A DNA stretch of 64,000 nt from Burkholderia arboris. Its GTDB lineage: Bacteria; Pseudomonadota; Gammaproteobacteria; Burkholderiales; Burkholderiaceae. Each line of letters opens with the position of its first letter. Position 1 is the first letter of the stretch. The DNA is taken from the NCBI RefSeq assembly GCF_902499125.1, contig NZ_CABVPX010000020.1:1-64000 (forward strand). The letters are read 5' to 3'. Below the pieces are notes generated by a model that saw only the letters and a list, made by a program, of their open reading frames with translations, did no database searches and was not told the origin of the DNA. The translations under genes were made by a program, and so were the position numbers. Below, piece by piece: positions 24,617 through 32,347 of this stretch.

Positions 24617-25129
24617 TCAGCCCGCGAGCTTGCGGCGATGGCGCCAGAGGCTCGAGACGGCCGCCACCAGGATCACGGCGAAGCCGATCAGCGCCCAGCC
24701 GGGCAGCAGGATGCCGAAGATCGGCGGGTAAACGGTCTCGCACAGGCCGGCGACCTTGAACATGCCGGGGAACCACTGCGCGGGCGGCAGGCTGTCGACG
24801 ATCGGCTGCAGCGTGTCGAAGCCGCAGCTGAAGCCCGGATTCATCTGGATCGACAGGTGCCGCGCGGCCGTGCCGACGCCACCGGCCGCGGCGATCGCGA
24901 TCAGCAGTTCGAGCACCCAGACGCCGCGCCAGTTGCGGATCCCGGCGGCCAGGAACGCGAAGATCCCGATCGCGGAGAAGAAGTAGCGCTGGATGATGCA
25001 CAGCGGGCACGGATCTTCGTTTTTCACGTACTGCAGGTACAGCGCGCCAGCCAGCAGGGCGATGCACGCCCATCCGAGCAGCATCAGCAGGCGGCGTTCA
25101 CGGCGTAGCGCAAGCGTGTAGTCGTTCAT
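24617..25129 (-). CDS. dsbB: Disulfide bond formation protein DsbB
   Basis: A 170-aa, four-helix inner-membrane protein that reoxidises DsbA and passes electrons to quinone. Both redox pairs are present: C41-P-L-C44 in the first periplasmic loop (EDPCPLCIIQR) and C102/C130 in the second (NPGFSCGFD ... AGLCETVYP). Start ATG 25129 gives the standard short cytosolic N-terminus. Confidence 0.96.
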   Translation of the reverse strand: MNDYTLALRRERRLLMLLGWACIALLAGALYLQYVKNEDPCPLCIIQRYFFSAIGIFAFLAAGIRNWRGVWVLELLIAIAAAGGVGTAARHLSIQMNPGFSCGFDTLQPIVDSLPPAQWFPGMFKVAGLCETVYPPIFGILLPGWALIGFAVILVAAVSSLWRHRRKLAG

Positions 25130-25267
25130 GTCGGCGGGGTTCCTCGTCGGTCGGTCCGGAAAACAATCGCGCGATTTTAGCGCGAACGGTCTGGCACGAA
25201 ACTGACAGCGCGCGTGCGGCAACCTGCCGCACCGCGCGCATGGCCCGCCGGCGCCGGGCTGGCGCGG

Positions 25268-26644
25268 TCAGCGGATCGTGTTCAGCACGGCCTCGACCGC
25301 CTGGCCGATCGCGAGCAGCGCGTCGTCGCGATGCGGCGCCGCCGCGAGCATCAGGCCGACCGGCGCCGCGTCGCGCGGATGGCACGGCAGCGACAGGCCG
25401 CACGCGTCGAGGAAGTTGAACGCGCTCGGGTTGCGCAGGATCAGCGCATTGGTGCGCGTGAACGCGTCGTCGTCCGTTTCGAGGTCGGCGATGCGCGGCG
25501 GCACGACCGGCACCGTCGGCGCGACGAGCGCATCGAAGCGTGCCCAGACCGTGTGCGCGGCTTCGTCGAGCATCGCGGCGCGCGCGGCGAGCAGGTCGAG
25601 GTAGTCGGCCGCGCTCGCGGGTTCGCCCTTCAGGATCCGCGTGAGCACGCGCGGGTCGTACTGGTCGCGATGCTGGGCGAGCAGCGGGCGATGCCATGCG
25701 TACGCCTCGATCGGCGAGAAGCCGAAGCGGTTGATCTCCGGCAGCCGGTCGAGTGCGGGGAAGCGCACTTCGGTGACGATCGCGCCGGCGGCTTCGAGAT
25801 GCTTGAGCGCGGTGTCGAGCGCGGCTGCAACGTCGGCGTCGACGCCGTCCGTCACGTAGTTCGTCAGCACGCCGAGCCGCACGCCTTCGAGCGGCCGGGC
25901 GGCCGGCACGTGCGGCTCGAGGCCCGCGAGCATCCGGTCGACGAGCGCGCAGCACGCGACCGTCAGGCCGATCGGGCCGAACGAGTCGAGCGTCGTCGAC
26001 AGCGGCACGCCGCCTTGCGTCGGGATCCGGCTCGCGGTCGGCTTGAAGCCCGTCAGCCCGCACAGCGCGGCCGGGATGCGGATCGAGCCGCCGGTGTCGG
26101 TGCCGAGCGCGACGGCGGCCATCCCGTCGGCGACGGAGGCGGCCGCCCCGGACGACGAGCCGCCGGAAATCCGCGCATCGCCCGGCACGTCACGGTGATA
26201 CGGCGAGCGCGGATGGCCGAAATGCGGATTCAGCCCGAGCCCCGAGAACGCGAATTCGCTCATGTTGGTGCGGCCGACCAGCACCGCGCCCGCCCGCTTG
26301 AGCCGCGCGACGGCGACCGCATCGGTACGCGCCGCCGGCGCCCCGTCGAGCACGCGCGACCCCGCGCGCGTCACCTGGCCGGCGACGTCGAACAGGTCCT
26401 TCACCGACACGGGAATGCCCGCGAGCGGCGACAGCACGGTGCCCGCGGCGCGCAGCCGGTCGTGCGCGTCGGCGGCGGCGCGCGCGTTGTCGGCGTCGAC
26501 TTCGGTGAAGACGGCCGCGCCCTGACCCGACGGATCGGCGATCCGCTCGAGCGCGGTGTCGACGAGCGCGCGGCTGGTGGTGCGGCCGGCCGCGAGATCG
26601 GCGGCGAGCTGGGCGAGCGGGGGGAAGGGCGTGAAAGTGGTCAT
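25268..26644 (-). CDS. Amidase (amidase-signature family)
   Basis: A 458-aa serine amidase. The Ser-cisSer-Lys triad is visible: Lys82 in VSVKDLF, the cis-Ser in SGGSSSG (160-166) and the nucleophile Ser187 in GTDTGGSIR. It resembles GatA but stands alone without gatB/gatC, and the C-terminal part lacks the GatA features I know, so it is probably a catabolic amidase of unknown substrate. It lies 7 bases downstream of a GntR regulator and is presumably co-transcribed and controlled by it. Confidence 0.88.
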   Translation of the reverse strand: MTTFTPFPPLAQLAADLAAGRTTSRALVDTALERIADPSGQGAAVFTEVDADNARAAADAHDRLRAAGTVLSPLAGIPVSVKDLFDVAGQVTRAGSRVLDGAPAARTDAVAVARLKRAGAVLVGRTNMSEFAFSGLGLNPHFGHPRSPYHRDVPGDARISGGSSSGAAASVADGMAAVALGTDTGGSIRIPAALCGLTGFKPTASRIPTQGGVPLSTTLDSFGPIGLTVACCALVDRMLAGLEPHVPAARPLEGVRLGVLTNYVTDGVDADVAAALDTALKHLEAAGAIVTEVRFPALDRLPEINRFGFSPIEAYAWHRPLLAQHRDQYDPRVLTRILKGEPASAADYLDLLAARAAMLDEAAHTVWARFDALVAPTVPVVPPRIADLETDDDAFTRTNALILRNPSAFNFLDACGLSLPCHPRDAAPVGLMLAAAPHRDDALLAIGQAVEAVLNTIR

Positions 26645-26651
26645 GGGCGGC

Positions 26652-27332
26652 TCAGGGGCGAAGATGTTGAAGAAGCGTGGAGCGGAACGAATCGATATGG
26701 CCTTCGACGGCTGCGCGTGCGCCGGCGGCGTCGCGCGCGGACAGCCGCCCGAACAGCTCGCGGTGTTCGTGCTGGACGTCGGCGAGATGGTGCGGTTCGG
26801 ACAGCGTGACGAACCAGAAGCGCAGCGAGCGCTCGTGCAGCGCGCGCAGGATTTCGGCGAGGACCGCGTTGCGCGCGGCTGCGGCGATCGCCTGATGAAA
26901 CGCGCGGTCGAGTTCCATCATCCCCTCGACGTCGTGCGTATCGACGCAGGCCTGCCCGTCGTCGAGCAGCGCGGCCATGCGCGCGAGATCGTCCGGCGTC
27001 GCATGGCGCGCGGCGAGTTCGGCGCAGTGCGCTTCGTTGATGCGCCGCACGTCGATCACCGCGACGATGTCGTCGAGCGACAGCGGCTGCACCATCAATC
27101 CCTTGCGCGGCATCACGGACAGCAGCCCTTCGAGCACGAGCCGATGCACGGCCTGGTGCACCGGCGTGCGGCCGATCCCGGTGCGTGCGACGAGGTCGGC
27201 TTCGTTGAGCGCGGCGCCCGGCTTCAGGCGCATCGTGATGATGTCGCGCTGAATCAGCGCGTACGCGCGGTCGGCGAGGCTGGCGGCCGGCGCGGCGGGC
27301 CGCTCGCGGGTGACGTCGGGCAGGGTACTCAT
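26652..27332 (-). CDS. GntR-family regulator, FadR/FCD subgroup
   Basis: A 226-aa protein. The winged helix spans about 20-85 (DRAYALIQRDIITMRLKPGAALNEADLVARTGIGRTPVHQAVHRL). An all-helical FCD ligand/metal domain follows, with the His-containing FH(Q)AI and HRELF motifs. A 12-bp perfect palindrome 80 bases upstream is the likely operator. Immediately upstream of the amidase gene; probably an autoregulated repressor of the pair. Confidence 0.9.
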   Translation of the reverse strand: MSTLPDVTRERPAAPAASLADRAYALIQRDIITMRLKPGAALNEADLVARTGIGRTPVHQAVHRLVLEGLLSVMPRKGLMVQPLSLDDIVAVIDVRRINEAHCAELAARHATPDDLARMAALLDDGQACVDTHDVEGMMELDRAFHQAIAAAARNAVLAEILRALHERSLRFWFVTLSEPHHLADVQHEHRELFGRLSARDAAGARAAVEGHIDSFRSTLLQHLRP

Positions 27333-27412
27333 GCGGGGTGCGGCGCGGCGGCCGAACGGGGCGCGATCATGGCGCGGGCAAACGGGAGCGGGGGCGATGC
27401 ATGGATATTATT

Positions 27413-27424
27413 GTGATATATCAC
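27413..27424. promoter_or_regulatory. Palindromic operator GTGATATATCAC
   Basis: A perfect 12-bp palindrome in an otherwise GC-rich spacer between the divergent gntR and glutamine-amidotransferase genes, flanked by AT-rich DNA on the gntR side. The half-site and length fit FCD-type GntR operators. Confidence 0.55.
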
Positions 27425-27533
27425 GGGTGTCCAGTGCGGGCGACGAGACGCCGGTGGCGCCGGCACGCAAACGGGGACGCGCCCCGGCGCCGCGTGCGTC
27501 GAGTTGCAACAATATCGACAGGATGTTGCAGGT

Positions 27534-27563
27534 TTGCCGTGCGATCGTGCACTGAAGCATAAT
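27534..27563 (+). promoter_or_regulatory. Putative promoter of the glutamine amidotransferase gene
   Basis: TTGCCG (27534-27539), 18-bp spacer, CATAAT (27558-27563). Predicted start near 27570, about 40 bases before the ATG. Confidence 0.45.
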
Positions 27564-27610
27564 GAATCCTCGTCTATCCATACGCGCGAGCGACGTACCA
27601 GACCATCGTC

Positions 27611-28801
27611 ATGAGCGAAAACACGTCTTCCCCGGCCGGTCTGCCCGGCACCTTTTCCGCTTCTTCCGATTCCCCCCGTCCCGATCCGGCGAAAACGCCC
27701 GATGCGCCGGCAGCCCAGGCTGCCGCGCAGAACGTCGCCGCGGACGGCGCGTCGCCGGTCACGGCCGCATCCGAGCCCGGTGCGCCTGGCGCGGCGGCTG
27801 CCGCCGTCGATGGCGTTGCCGCTGCGGCGGCGCCGAAGCCTGGTGCGCCCCCGCCCGGTTTCGGCGCGCAGCCCGATTTCGATTCGCCGCGGCCGCCGCC
27901 CGCGAGTGCGCAGAATGTGCCGCCGGCCTACCTGAAGCAGAGCGATACGCCGTGGTCGGTGTTCGGCCGGATCGTCGCGGCCCGTGCGCGGCGGCTGTTC
28001 GACCGCGCGGGCCAGCGCATCACGCAGCGCACGCTGCGCATCGGCGTGTCGGCGCGGATCTTCCATCCGGAGCCCGGCGCGAAGGGGTTGCGCGGCAAGA
28101 CGCTGCAGTATCTCGAGGAATCGATCGCCCACTGGGTGATGTCGCGCGACGTGCTCGTGTTCATGATTCCGACCGTCGGCCACCAGGGCATGATCCACCC
28201 GAGCAACATCCGCCTGCGCGATTACGCGAAGCATCTCGACGGCCTGTTGCTGCAGGGCGGCGCCGACGTGTCGCCGCAAACCTACGCGGCATCGGATGTG
28301 CGCCCCGAATGGCCGGGCGATCGCGTGCGCGACATGTACGAACTCGAGCTGCTGCATGAATTCGTCGAGTCCGGCAAACCCGTCCTCGGTGTGTGCCGCG
28401 GCTGCCAGCTGATCAACGTCGCGTTCGGCGGCTCGCTGTACCAGGACATCGCCACCGATGTGCCGACCGCGAATGCGCACGTGAGCGAGCATTACGACCA
28501 GCATCGTCACGCGATCCGCTTCCCGGATTCGTCGACGCTGGCGAGCATGTTCCCCGGGCGCAGCGAAGCGATCGTCAACTCGATCCATCACCAGGCGATC
28601 CGCGATCTTGGCCGTGACCTGAACATCGAGGCCGTGTCGGCCGGCGACGGGATCATCGAGGGCATCCGCCATCGCCGTTCGCCATTCGTCGTCGGCGTGC
28701 AATGGCACCCGGAGTTCCATCGTGCGGGCGGCTCGGAGCTGCTCGACTGCACGCCGCTGCTCGATGCATTCCTGCGCGCGGCGCGCGAAACGCGCCTGTA
28801 G
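27611..28801 (+). CDS. Class I glutamine amidotransferase-like hydrolase (PuuD/peptidase C26 type)
   Basis: A 396-aa protein. The C-terminal about 255 residues form the gamma-glutamyl-gamma-aminobutyrate hydrolase fold: oxyanion strand LLLQGGADVSP, nucleophile Cys262 in GVCRGCQLINV, and His366/Glu368 in VQWHPEFH. Family members hydrolyse gamma-glutamyl amides, for example in putrescine breakdown. The first about 110 residues are a low-complexity Ala/Pro extension unlike PuuD (about 254 aa). No other putrescine genes are adjacent, so the substrate is open. Confidence 0.85.
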   Translation: MSENTSSPAGLPGTFSASSDSPRPDPAKTPDAPAAQAAAQNVAADGASPVTAASEPGAPGAAAAAVDGVAAAAAPKPGAPPPGFGAQPDFDSPRPPPASAQNVPPAYLKQSDTPWSVFGRIVAARARRLFDRAGQRITQRTLRIGVSARIFHPEPGAKGLRGKTLQYLEESIAHWVMSRDVLVFMIPTVGHQGMIHPSNIRLRDYAKHLDGLLLQGGADVSPQTYAASDVRPEWPGDRVRDMYELELLHEFVESGKPVLGVCRGCQLINVAFGGSLYQDIATDVPTANAHVSEHYDQHRHAIRFPDSSTLASMFPGRSEAIVNSIHHQAIRDLGRDLNIEAVSAGDGIIEGIRHRRSPFVVGVQWHPEFHRAGGSELLDCTPLLDAFLRAARETRL

Positions 28802-28832
28802 CAAGCCGCCTGCTCCGCGTGGCGCGAGGGCC

Positions 28833-28872
28833 GGCCGCATCCCGATTAATTCGAGATGCGGCCGTTTCGTTT
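28833..28872 (+). terminator. Intrinsic terminator of the amidotransferase gene
   Basis: GGCCGCATC/GATGCGGCC stem with an AT-rich loop, followed by GTTTCGTTTT, 30 bases after the stop. Confidence 0.75.
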
Positions 28873-28916
28873 TGAACGATAATCGCGAGTCCCGATTCGT
28901 TCGCCGGAGTCTGACG

Positions 28917-29606
28917 TTGGCTTTCCGAAATTTTTCCCCTGCACGATGCGCGACGTGGATCGTTGCGCTGGCGGCCTGCGCGCAAGCGGGCGCGGCCTGG
29001 TCCGCCGACGCGACCGCCCCCGTCGCCGGTACGCGTCCGGCGGTGACGAGCCTGAGCGGTGGCACCGCGCCGGCAGCTGCGTCGGCTGACGCCGCCACGC
29101 AAGGCAACGTTGCCGAGCTGACGCAGATGCTGCGCGACGGCCGGATCGTCGAGATGCGTACCACGTACAACGGCAGTTACGGCGCGAGCCTGCTGTTCGA
29201 TCCGCGCGAGATGACGTATTACGTCGCGCTGTTCCAGGACAAGAATCTGTGGCGCGTGATCCGCTCGCAGGAGAAGAGCCGCGCGGAGATGGTGTACGCG
29301 AACTTCGTCCAGCAGACCGTGCAGCTCGCCGATATCGAGATCCGCCGTACCGAACTGCAGGCGCAGAAAGCGTTTCTCGAACGCGTGATCGCGCTGCAGG
29401 CGAATCGTGCGCAGCAACTGCAGGCCGACCTGAGTGTCGCGCGCAGCCAGCAGGCCGAAGTCGCGCAGCGGCAGAAGTCGGCGCAGGAGCAGACGCAGGC
29501 GCTGCAGGTCGAGAAGCGCGCCGCGCAGTTGCAGTTGCGCGATCTGCAGGAGCAGGTGCGGCAACTCGAGAAGCAGACCGAGACGGGGCTGCCCGCGCAC
29601 AAGTAA
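28917..29606 (+). CDS. DUF2968 exported coiled-coil protein (TTG start)
   Basis: A 229-aa protein. A signal peptide ends at AAWSADA. The DUF2968 core follows: VAELTQMLRDGRIVEMRTTYNGSYGASLLFDP and YYVALFQDKNLWRVIRS. The last 100 residues are a long Gln/Glu/Arg-rich coiled coil. TTG at 28917 is chosen because GGAG lies 8 bases upstream and no ATG or GTG would give a signal peptide; a GATAAT hexamer at about 28877 would place transcription start just before it. The family is known mainly from Burkholderia and relatives; function unknown. Confidence 0.8.
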   Translation: MAFRNFSPARCATWIVALAACAQAGAAWSADATAPVAGTRPAVTSLSGGTAPAAASADAATQGNVAELTQMLRDGRIVEMRTTYNGSYGASLLFDPREMTYYVALFQDKNLWRVIRSQEKSRAEMVYANFVQQTVQLADIEIRRTELQAQKAFLERVIALQANRAQQLQADLSVARSQQAEVAQRQKSAQEQTQALQVEKRAAQLQLRDLQEQVRQLEKQTETGLPAHK

Positions 29607-29638
29607 CGAGGGGGCAGACGGACGGCAGAGACGAGCGA

Positions 29639-29666
29639 AACCCGGCGAAGCGAGCTTCGCCGGGTT
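29639..29666 (+). terminator. Intrinsic terminator of the DUF2968 gene
   Basis: A perfect 13-bp stem AACCCGGCGAAGC/GCTTCGCCGGGTT with loop GA, followed by TTTTATT. The A-rich left flank lets it also stop the convergent transcript. Confidence 0.9.
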
Positions 29667-29682
29667 TTTTATTGGGCGGCCG

Positions 29683-30618
29683 TCAGTGCGCGAACGCGTC
29701 CGGCATGTCGGTCATGCGGCGGTGCGACAGTTGCGACGTCCAGTCGAAACCGGCGGCGCTCGCGTGCGTTGCGCGGGCGGGCTCGGTGCTGCGCAGCGCG
29801 TTTGCCGTCGCGATCAGCGTGAGCGGATCGTCGAGCGTGTCGGTCGCAAGCGGCGGCGGAGCGTGCCGTTCGCGTGCCGGCAGGGTGACTGCAATGTGCT
29901 GGCGCGGCGGCCGTGCGGCGAGCCGCCTGACGGTCGGCGTTGCGGCCGAGGGCGGTGCCGGATGAGGATCGTTTGCCCGATGCGGCGATGCCGCGGCAGT
30001 GCGCTGCATGTCGGACGTTGCCTTCGGGGGAGGGGGCGCCGGACGACGTGCGACGCCGTGCGGGGCCGGCCGTGATTCGACTGTTTTCGTGACAGGTGTC
30101 GCCGCCGTGCGCGGCGGCGCAGCGTGCGTCGACGGGCCGGGCCGATCCGCGGCGGCGCGCACGGTGCTGGTGAACGACGTAGCGTGATCCGGCGCGGTGC
30201 TCGCCATTGGAATCGTGAACACGGGCCCGAAACCTGCGGACGGTTCATGCGCGGCGATCAGCCAGCCGATGATGCCGAGCGCGCCGAGGCTCCAGCAGAT
30301 GGCGTACATCGCGCGCCGGTCATGCGGGCCGCCGGCCGTATGCCGGAAGCGCCGGCCCGCAGCAGCCGGCGTAATGGGCGAACCTGCGGAAGCGGGCACC
30401 GGCGTCATCACGGGTAACGGCTGCCAGCGACACGCGCGATGCGGCCGGTCGACGTCGATACAGGATGTCGTCAGTGTCGCAAGGCAGTTCTTGCTGGGCC
30501 GCGCGCCGGGCGCGCCGCGAAACTTCCATTCGCGGCCGAACGGCGGCACGCGGTCGAGCGGGGCGACGCGAGGGCGGGCGAGCGCGCCTTCGACGGGAAC
30601 GAGGGGCGATGGAGTCAT
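29683..30618 (-). CDS. Hypothetical proline-rich single-pass membrane protein
   Basis: A 311-aa protein, family not recognised. A cytoplasmic N-terminal part of about 110 residues contains GREWKFRGAPGARPSKN and a Cys in SCIDVDRPHRAC. One transmembrane segment follows (MYAICWSLGALGIIGWLIAA). The C-terminal part is long, Pro/Ala/Thr/Arg-rich and of low complexity (for example PAPPPPK), ending DWTSQLSHRRMTDMPDAFAH. The start is uncertain: ATG 30618 is taken, but an in-frame ATG near 30690 is possible, and neither has a clear ribosome-binding site. High third-position GC supports coding. Confidence 0.55.
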   Translation of the reverse strand: MTPSPLVPVEGALARPRVAPLDRVPPFGREWKFRGAPGARPSKNCLATLTTSCIDVDRPHRACRWQPLPVMTPVPASAGSPITPAAAGRRFRHTAGGPHDRRAMYAICWSLGALGIIGWLIAAHEPSAGFGPVFTIPMASTAPDHATSFTSTVRAAADRPGPSTHAAPPRTAATPVTKTVESRPAPHGVARRPAPPPPKATSDMQRTAAASPHRANDPHPAPPSAATPTVRRLAARPPRQHIAVTLPARERHAPPPLATDTLDDPLTLIATANALRSTEPARATHASAAGFDWTSQLSHRRMTDMPDAFAH

Positions 30619-30969
30619 GAGGGCGGTGCGCGGTGCGACACGGGTAACCGTGCCGGCGCGGCGCGGAAGTGTCGTCGCAAATCGTGACATTGTGGTCAGC
30701 CGGCGAAGGCCGGTCGATCTGATCAATCTGATTCTTGTGCCTGTTTCGGGCCGACTTGTACGAGGCGGATACCGCGACGGCAACGACCGTGCCGGTACAA
30801 GGCAAATGTCGGCTTCGCGTGGCATCATTCGCGAATCATGCCGGTGCACGCGTCGTTGTGCGATGCGCCGCCGGCGGGCAGCGATGCCCGTGCGCGCCGG
30901 CCCGGTGCGTCGCGCATCGCCGGGTCCATGCGGCGCGGATTCGCGCCATCCGAGCTGAGCGAGAAAAAC
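30619..30969. other. Divergent spacer, hypothetical membrane protein / citA
   Basis: No gene assigned. It contains CTTGTAC (30755-30761) and its inverted copy GTACAAG (30795-30801), 33 bases apart, upstream of citA, which could be regulator half-sites. No strong sigma-70 promoter was found. Confidence 0.4.
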
Positions 30970-32265
30970 ATGTCCACAGCGTCACACGCCATCGCGCAGG
31001 AATCGAAAGTCCGCACCGTGTTCCGGGTCGTCAGCGGCAACTTCCTGGAAATGTACGACTTCATGGTCTACGGGTATTACGCGTCGGCCATCGCGAAAAC
31101 CTATTTCCCGAGCGGCAACGCATTCGCGTCGTTGATGCTGTCGCTGTCGGTGTTCGGCGCGGGCTTCCTGATGCGGCCGGTCGGTGCGATCGTGCTCGGC
31201 GCGTACATCGACCATCACGGTCGTCGCAAGGGGCTGATCCTGACGCTCGGGCTGATGGCGATCGGCACGCTCGCGGTGGCCGCGATACCGGGCTACGCGA
31301 CGATCGGCGTGCTCGCACCGGTGCTCGTGTTGCTCGGCCGGCTGCTGCAGGGTTTCTCGGCGGGCGTCGAACTCGGCGGCGTGTCGGTCTACCTGTCGGA
31401 GATCGCGACGAAGGGGCACAAGGGGTTCTATACGTCGTGGCAGTCGGGCAGCCAGCAGGTGGCCGTGGTGTTCGCCGCGCTCGTCGGCGTGCTGCTGAAC
31501 CGCGCGCTGCCGGTCGAGGAGATGACGGCGTGGGGCTGGCGCATCCCGTTCCTGATCGGCTGCCTGATCGTGCCGTTCCTGTTCCTGATCCGCCGTTCGC
31601 TGAAGGAGACCGACGAATTCCTCGCGAAGCGTCATCGTCCGACGATGGGCGAGATCATGCGCTCGATGCTCGACAACTGGGGCGTCGTGGTCGCCGGCAT
31701 GGGGATGGTGATCATGACGACGGTGTCGTTCTACATGATCACCGCGTATACGCCGACCTTCGGCAAGGAAGTGCTGCACCTGTCGTCGCTCGACGCGCTC
31801 GTCGTGACCGTCTGCGTCGGTATCTCGAACCTCGTGTGGCTGCCGCTGTCCGGCGCGCTGTCCGACCGCATCGGCCGCCGCCCGGTGCTGATCGCGTTCA
31901 CCGTGCTGACGCTGTTGACGGCTTACCCGGCCGTGCTGTGGCTCGTCGGCGATCCGTCGTTCCTGCGGCTGCTCGCGGTCGAGCTGTGGCTGTCGTTCCT
32001 GTATGCGTCGTACAACGGCGCGATGGTCGTCGCGCTGACCGAAGTGATGCCGGCCGACGTGCGCACGGCCGGCTTCTCGCTCGCATACAGCCTTGCGACG
32101 ACGATCGGCGGGTTCACGCCGGCAATCTCGACGCTGCTGATCCACCAGACGGGCAACAAGGCGGCGCCGGGGCTGTGGCTGAGCGTGGCCGCGGTCTGCG
32201 GGCTGATCGCGACGCTCGTGCTGTATCGCACGTCCGAGGCGCGCAACCAGTACAAGGCGGCCTGA
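30970..32265 (+). CDS. citA: Citrate-proton symporter (MFS, metabolite:H+ symporter family)
   Basis: A 431-aa, 12-helix major facilitator. It follows the enterobacterial CitA sequence closely in memory: SGNFLE(M/Q)YDF, GFLMRPVGAIVLGAYID.HGRRKGL (MFS loop 2-3 motif), LLQGFSAGVELGGVSVYLSEIAT, GFYTSWQSGSQQVAV, GWRIPFLIGC and LSDRIGRRPVL (loop 8-9). The length equals that of CitA. Tricarballylate or another tricarboxylate remains possible. ATG 30970 has GAGCGAG upstream; an upstream in-frame start would add about 44 basic residues and is rejected. Confidence 0.88.
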   Translation: MSTASHAIAQESKVRTVFRVVSGNFLEMYDFMVYGYYASAIAKTYFPSGNAFASLMLSLSVFGAGFLMRPVGAIVLGAYIDHHGRRKGLILTLGLMAIGTLAVAAIPGYATIGVLAPVLVLLGRLLQGFSAGVELGGVSVYLSEIATKGHKGFYTSWQSGSQQVAVVFAALVGVLLNRALPVEEMTAWGWRIPFLIGCLIVPFLFLIRRSLKETDEFLAKRHRPTMGEIMRSMLDNWGVVVAGMGMVIMTTVSFYMITAYTPTFGKEVLHLSSLDALVVTVCVGISNLVWLPLSGALSDRIGRRPVLIAFTVLTLLTAYPAVLWLVGDPSFLRLLAVELWLSFLYASYNGAMVVALTEVMPADVRTAGFSLAYSLATTIGGFTPAISTLLIHQTGNKAAPGLWLSVAAVCGLIATLVLYRTSEARNQYKAA

Positions 32266-32309
32266 CGGGCGTCAGCCCGTTGCGCGGCGCTGGCCGTGCA
32301 TCGCATCGA

Positions 32310-32342
32310 CAAAGGGAGCGCCGTGCGCTCCCTTTGTTCATT
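32310..32342. terminator. Terminator between convergent citA and TPR-glycosyltransferase genes
   Basis: CAAAGGGAGCG/CGCTCCCTTTG stem with CCGTG loop, followed on the plus strand by TTCATTT. It lies 6 bases from the stop of the minus-strand gene and serves mainly citA. Confidence 0.75.
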
Positions 32343-32347
32343 TGCGT

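Noticed and set aside
25268..26644. Amidase as GatA of the tRNA amidotransferase
   Set aside because: No gatB or gatC nearby and it is paired with a GntR regulator; a catabolic amidase fits better.
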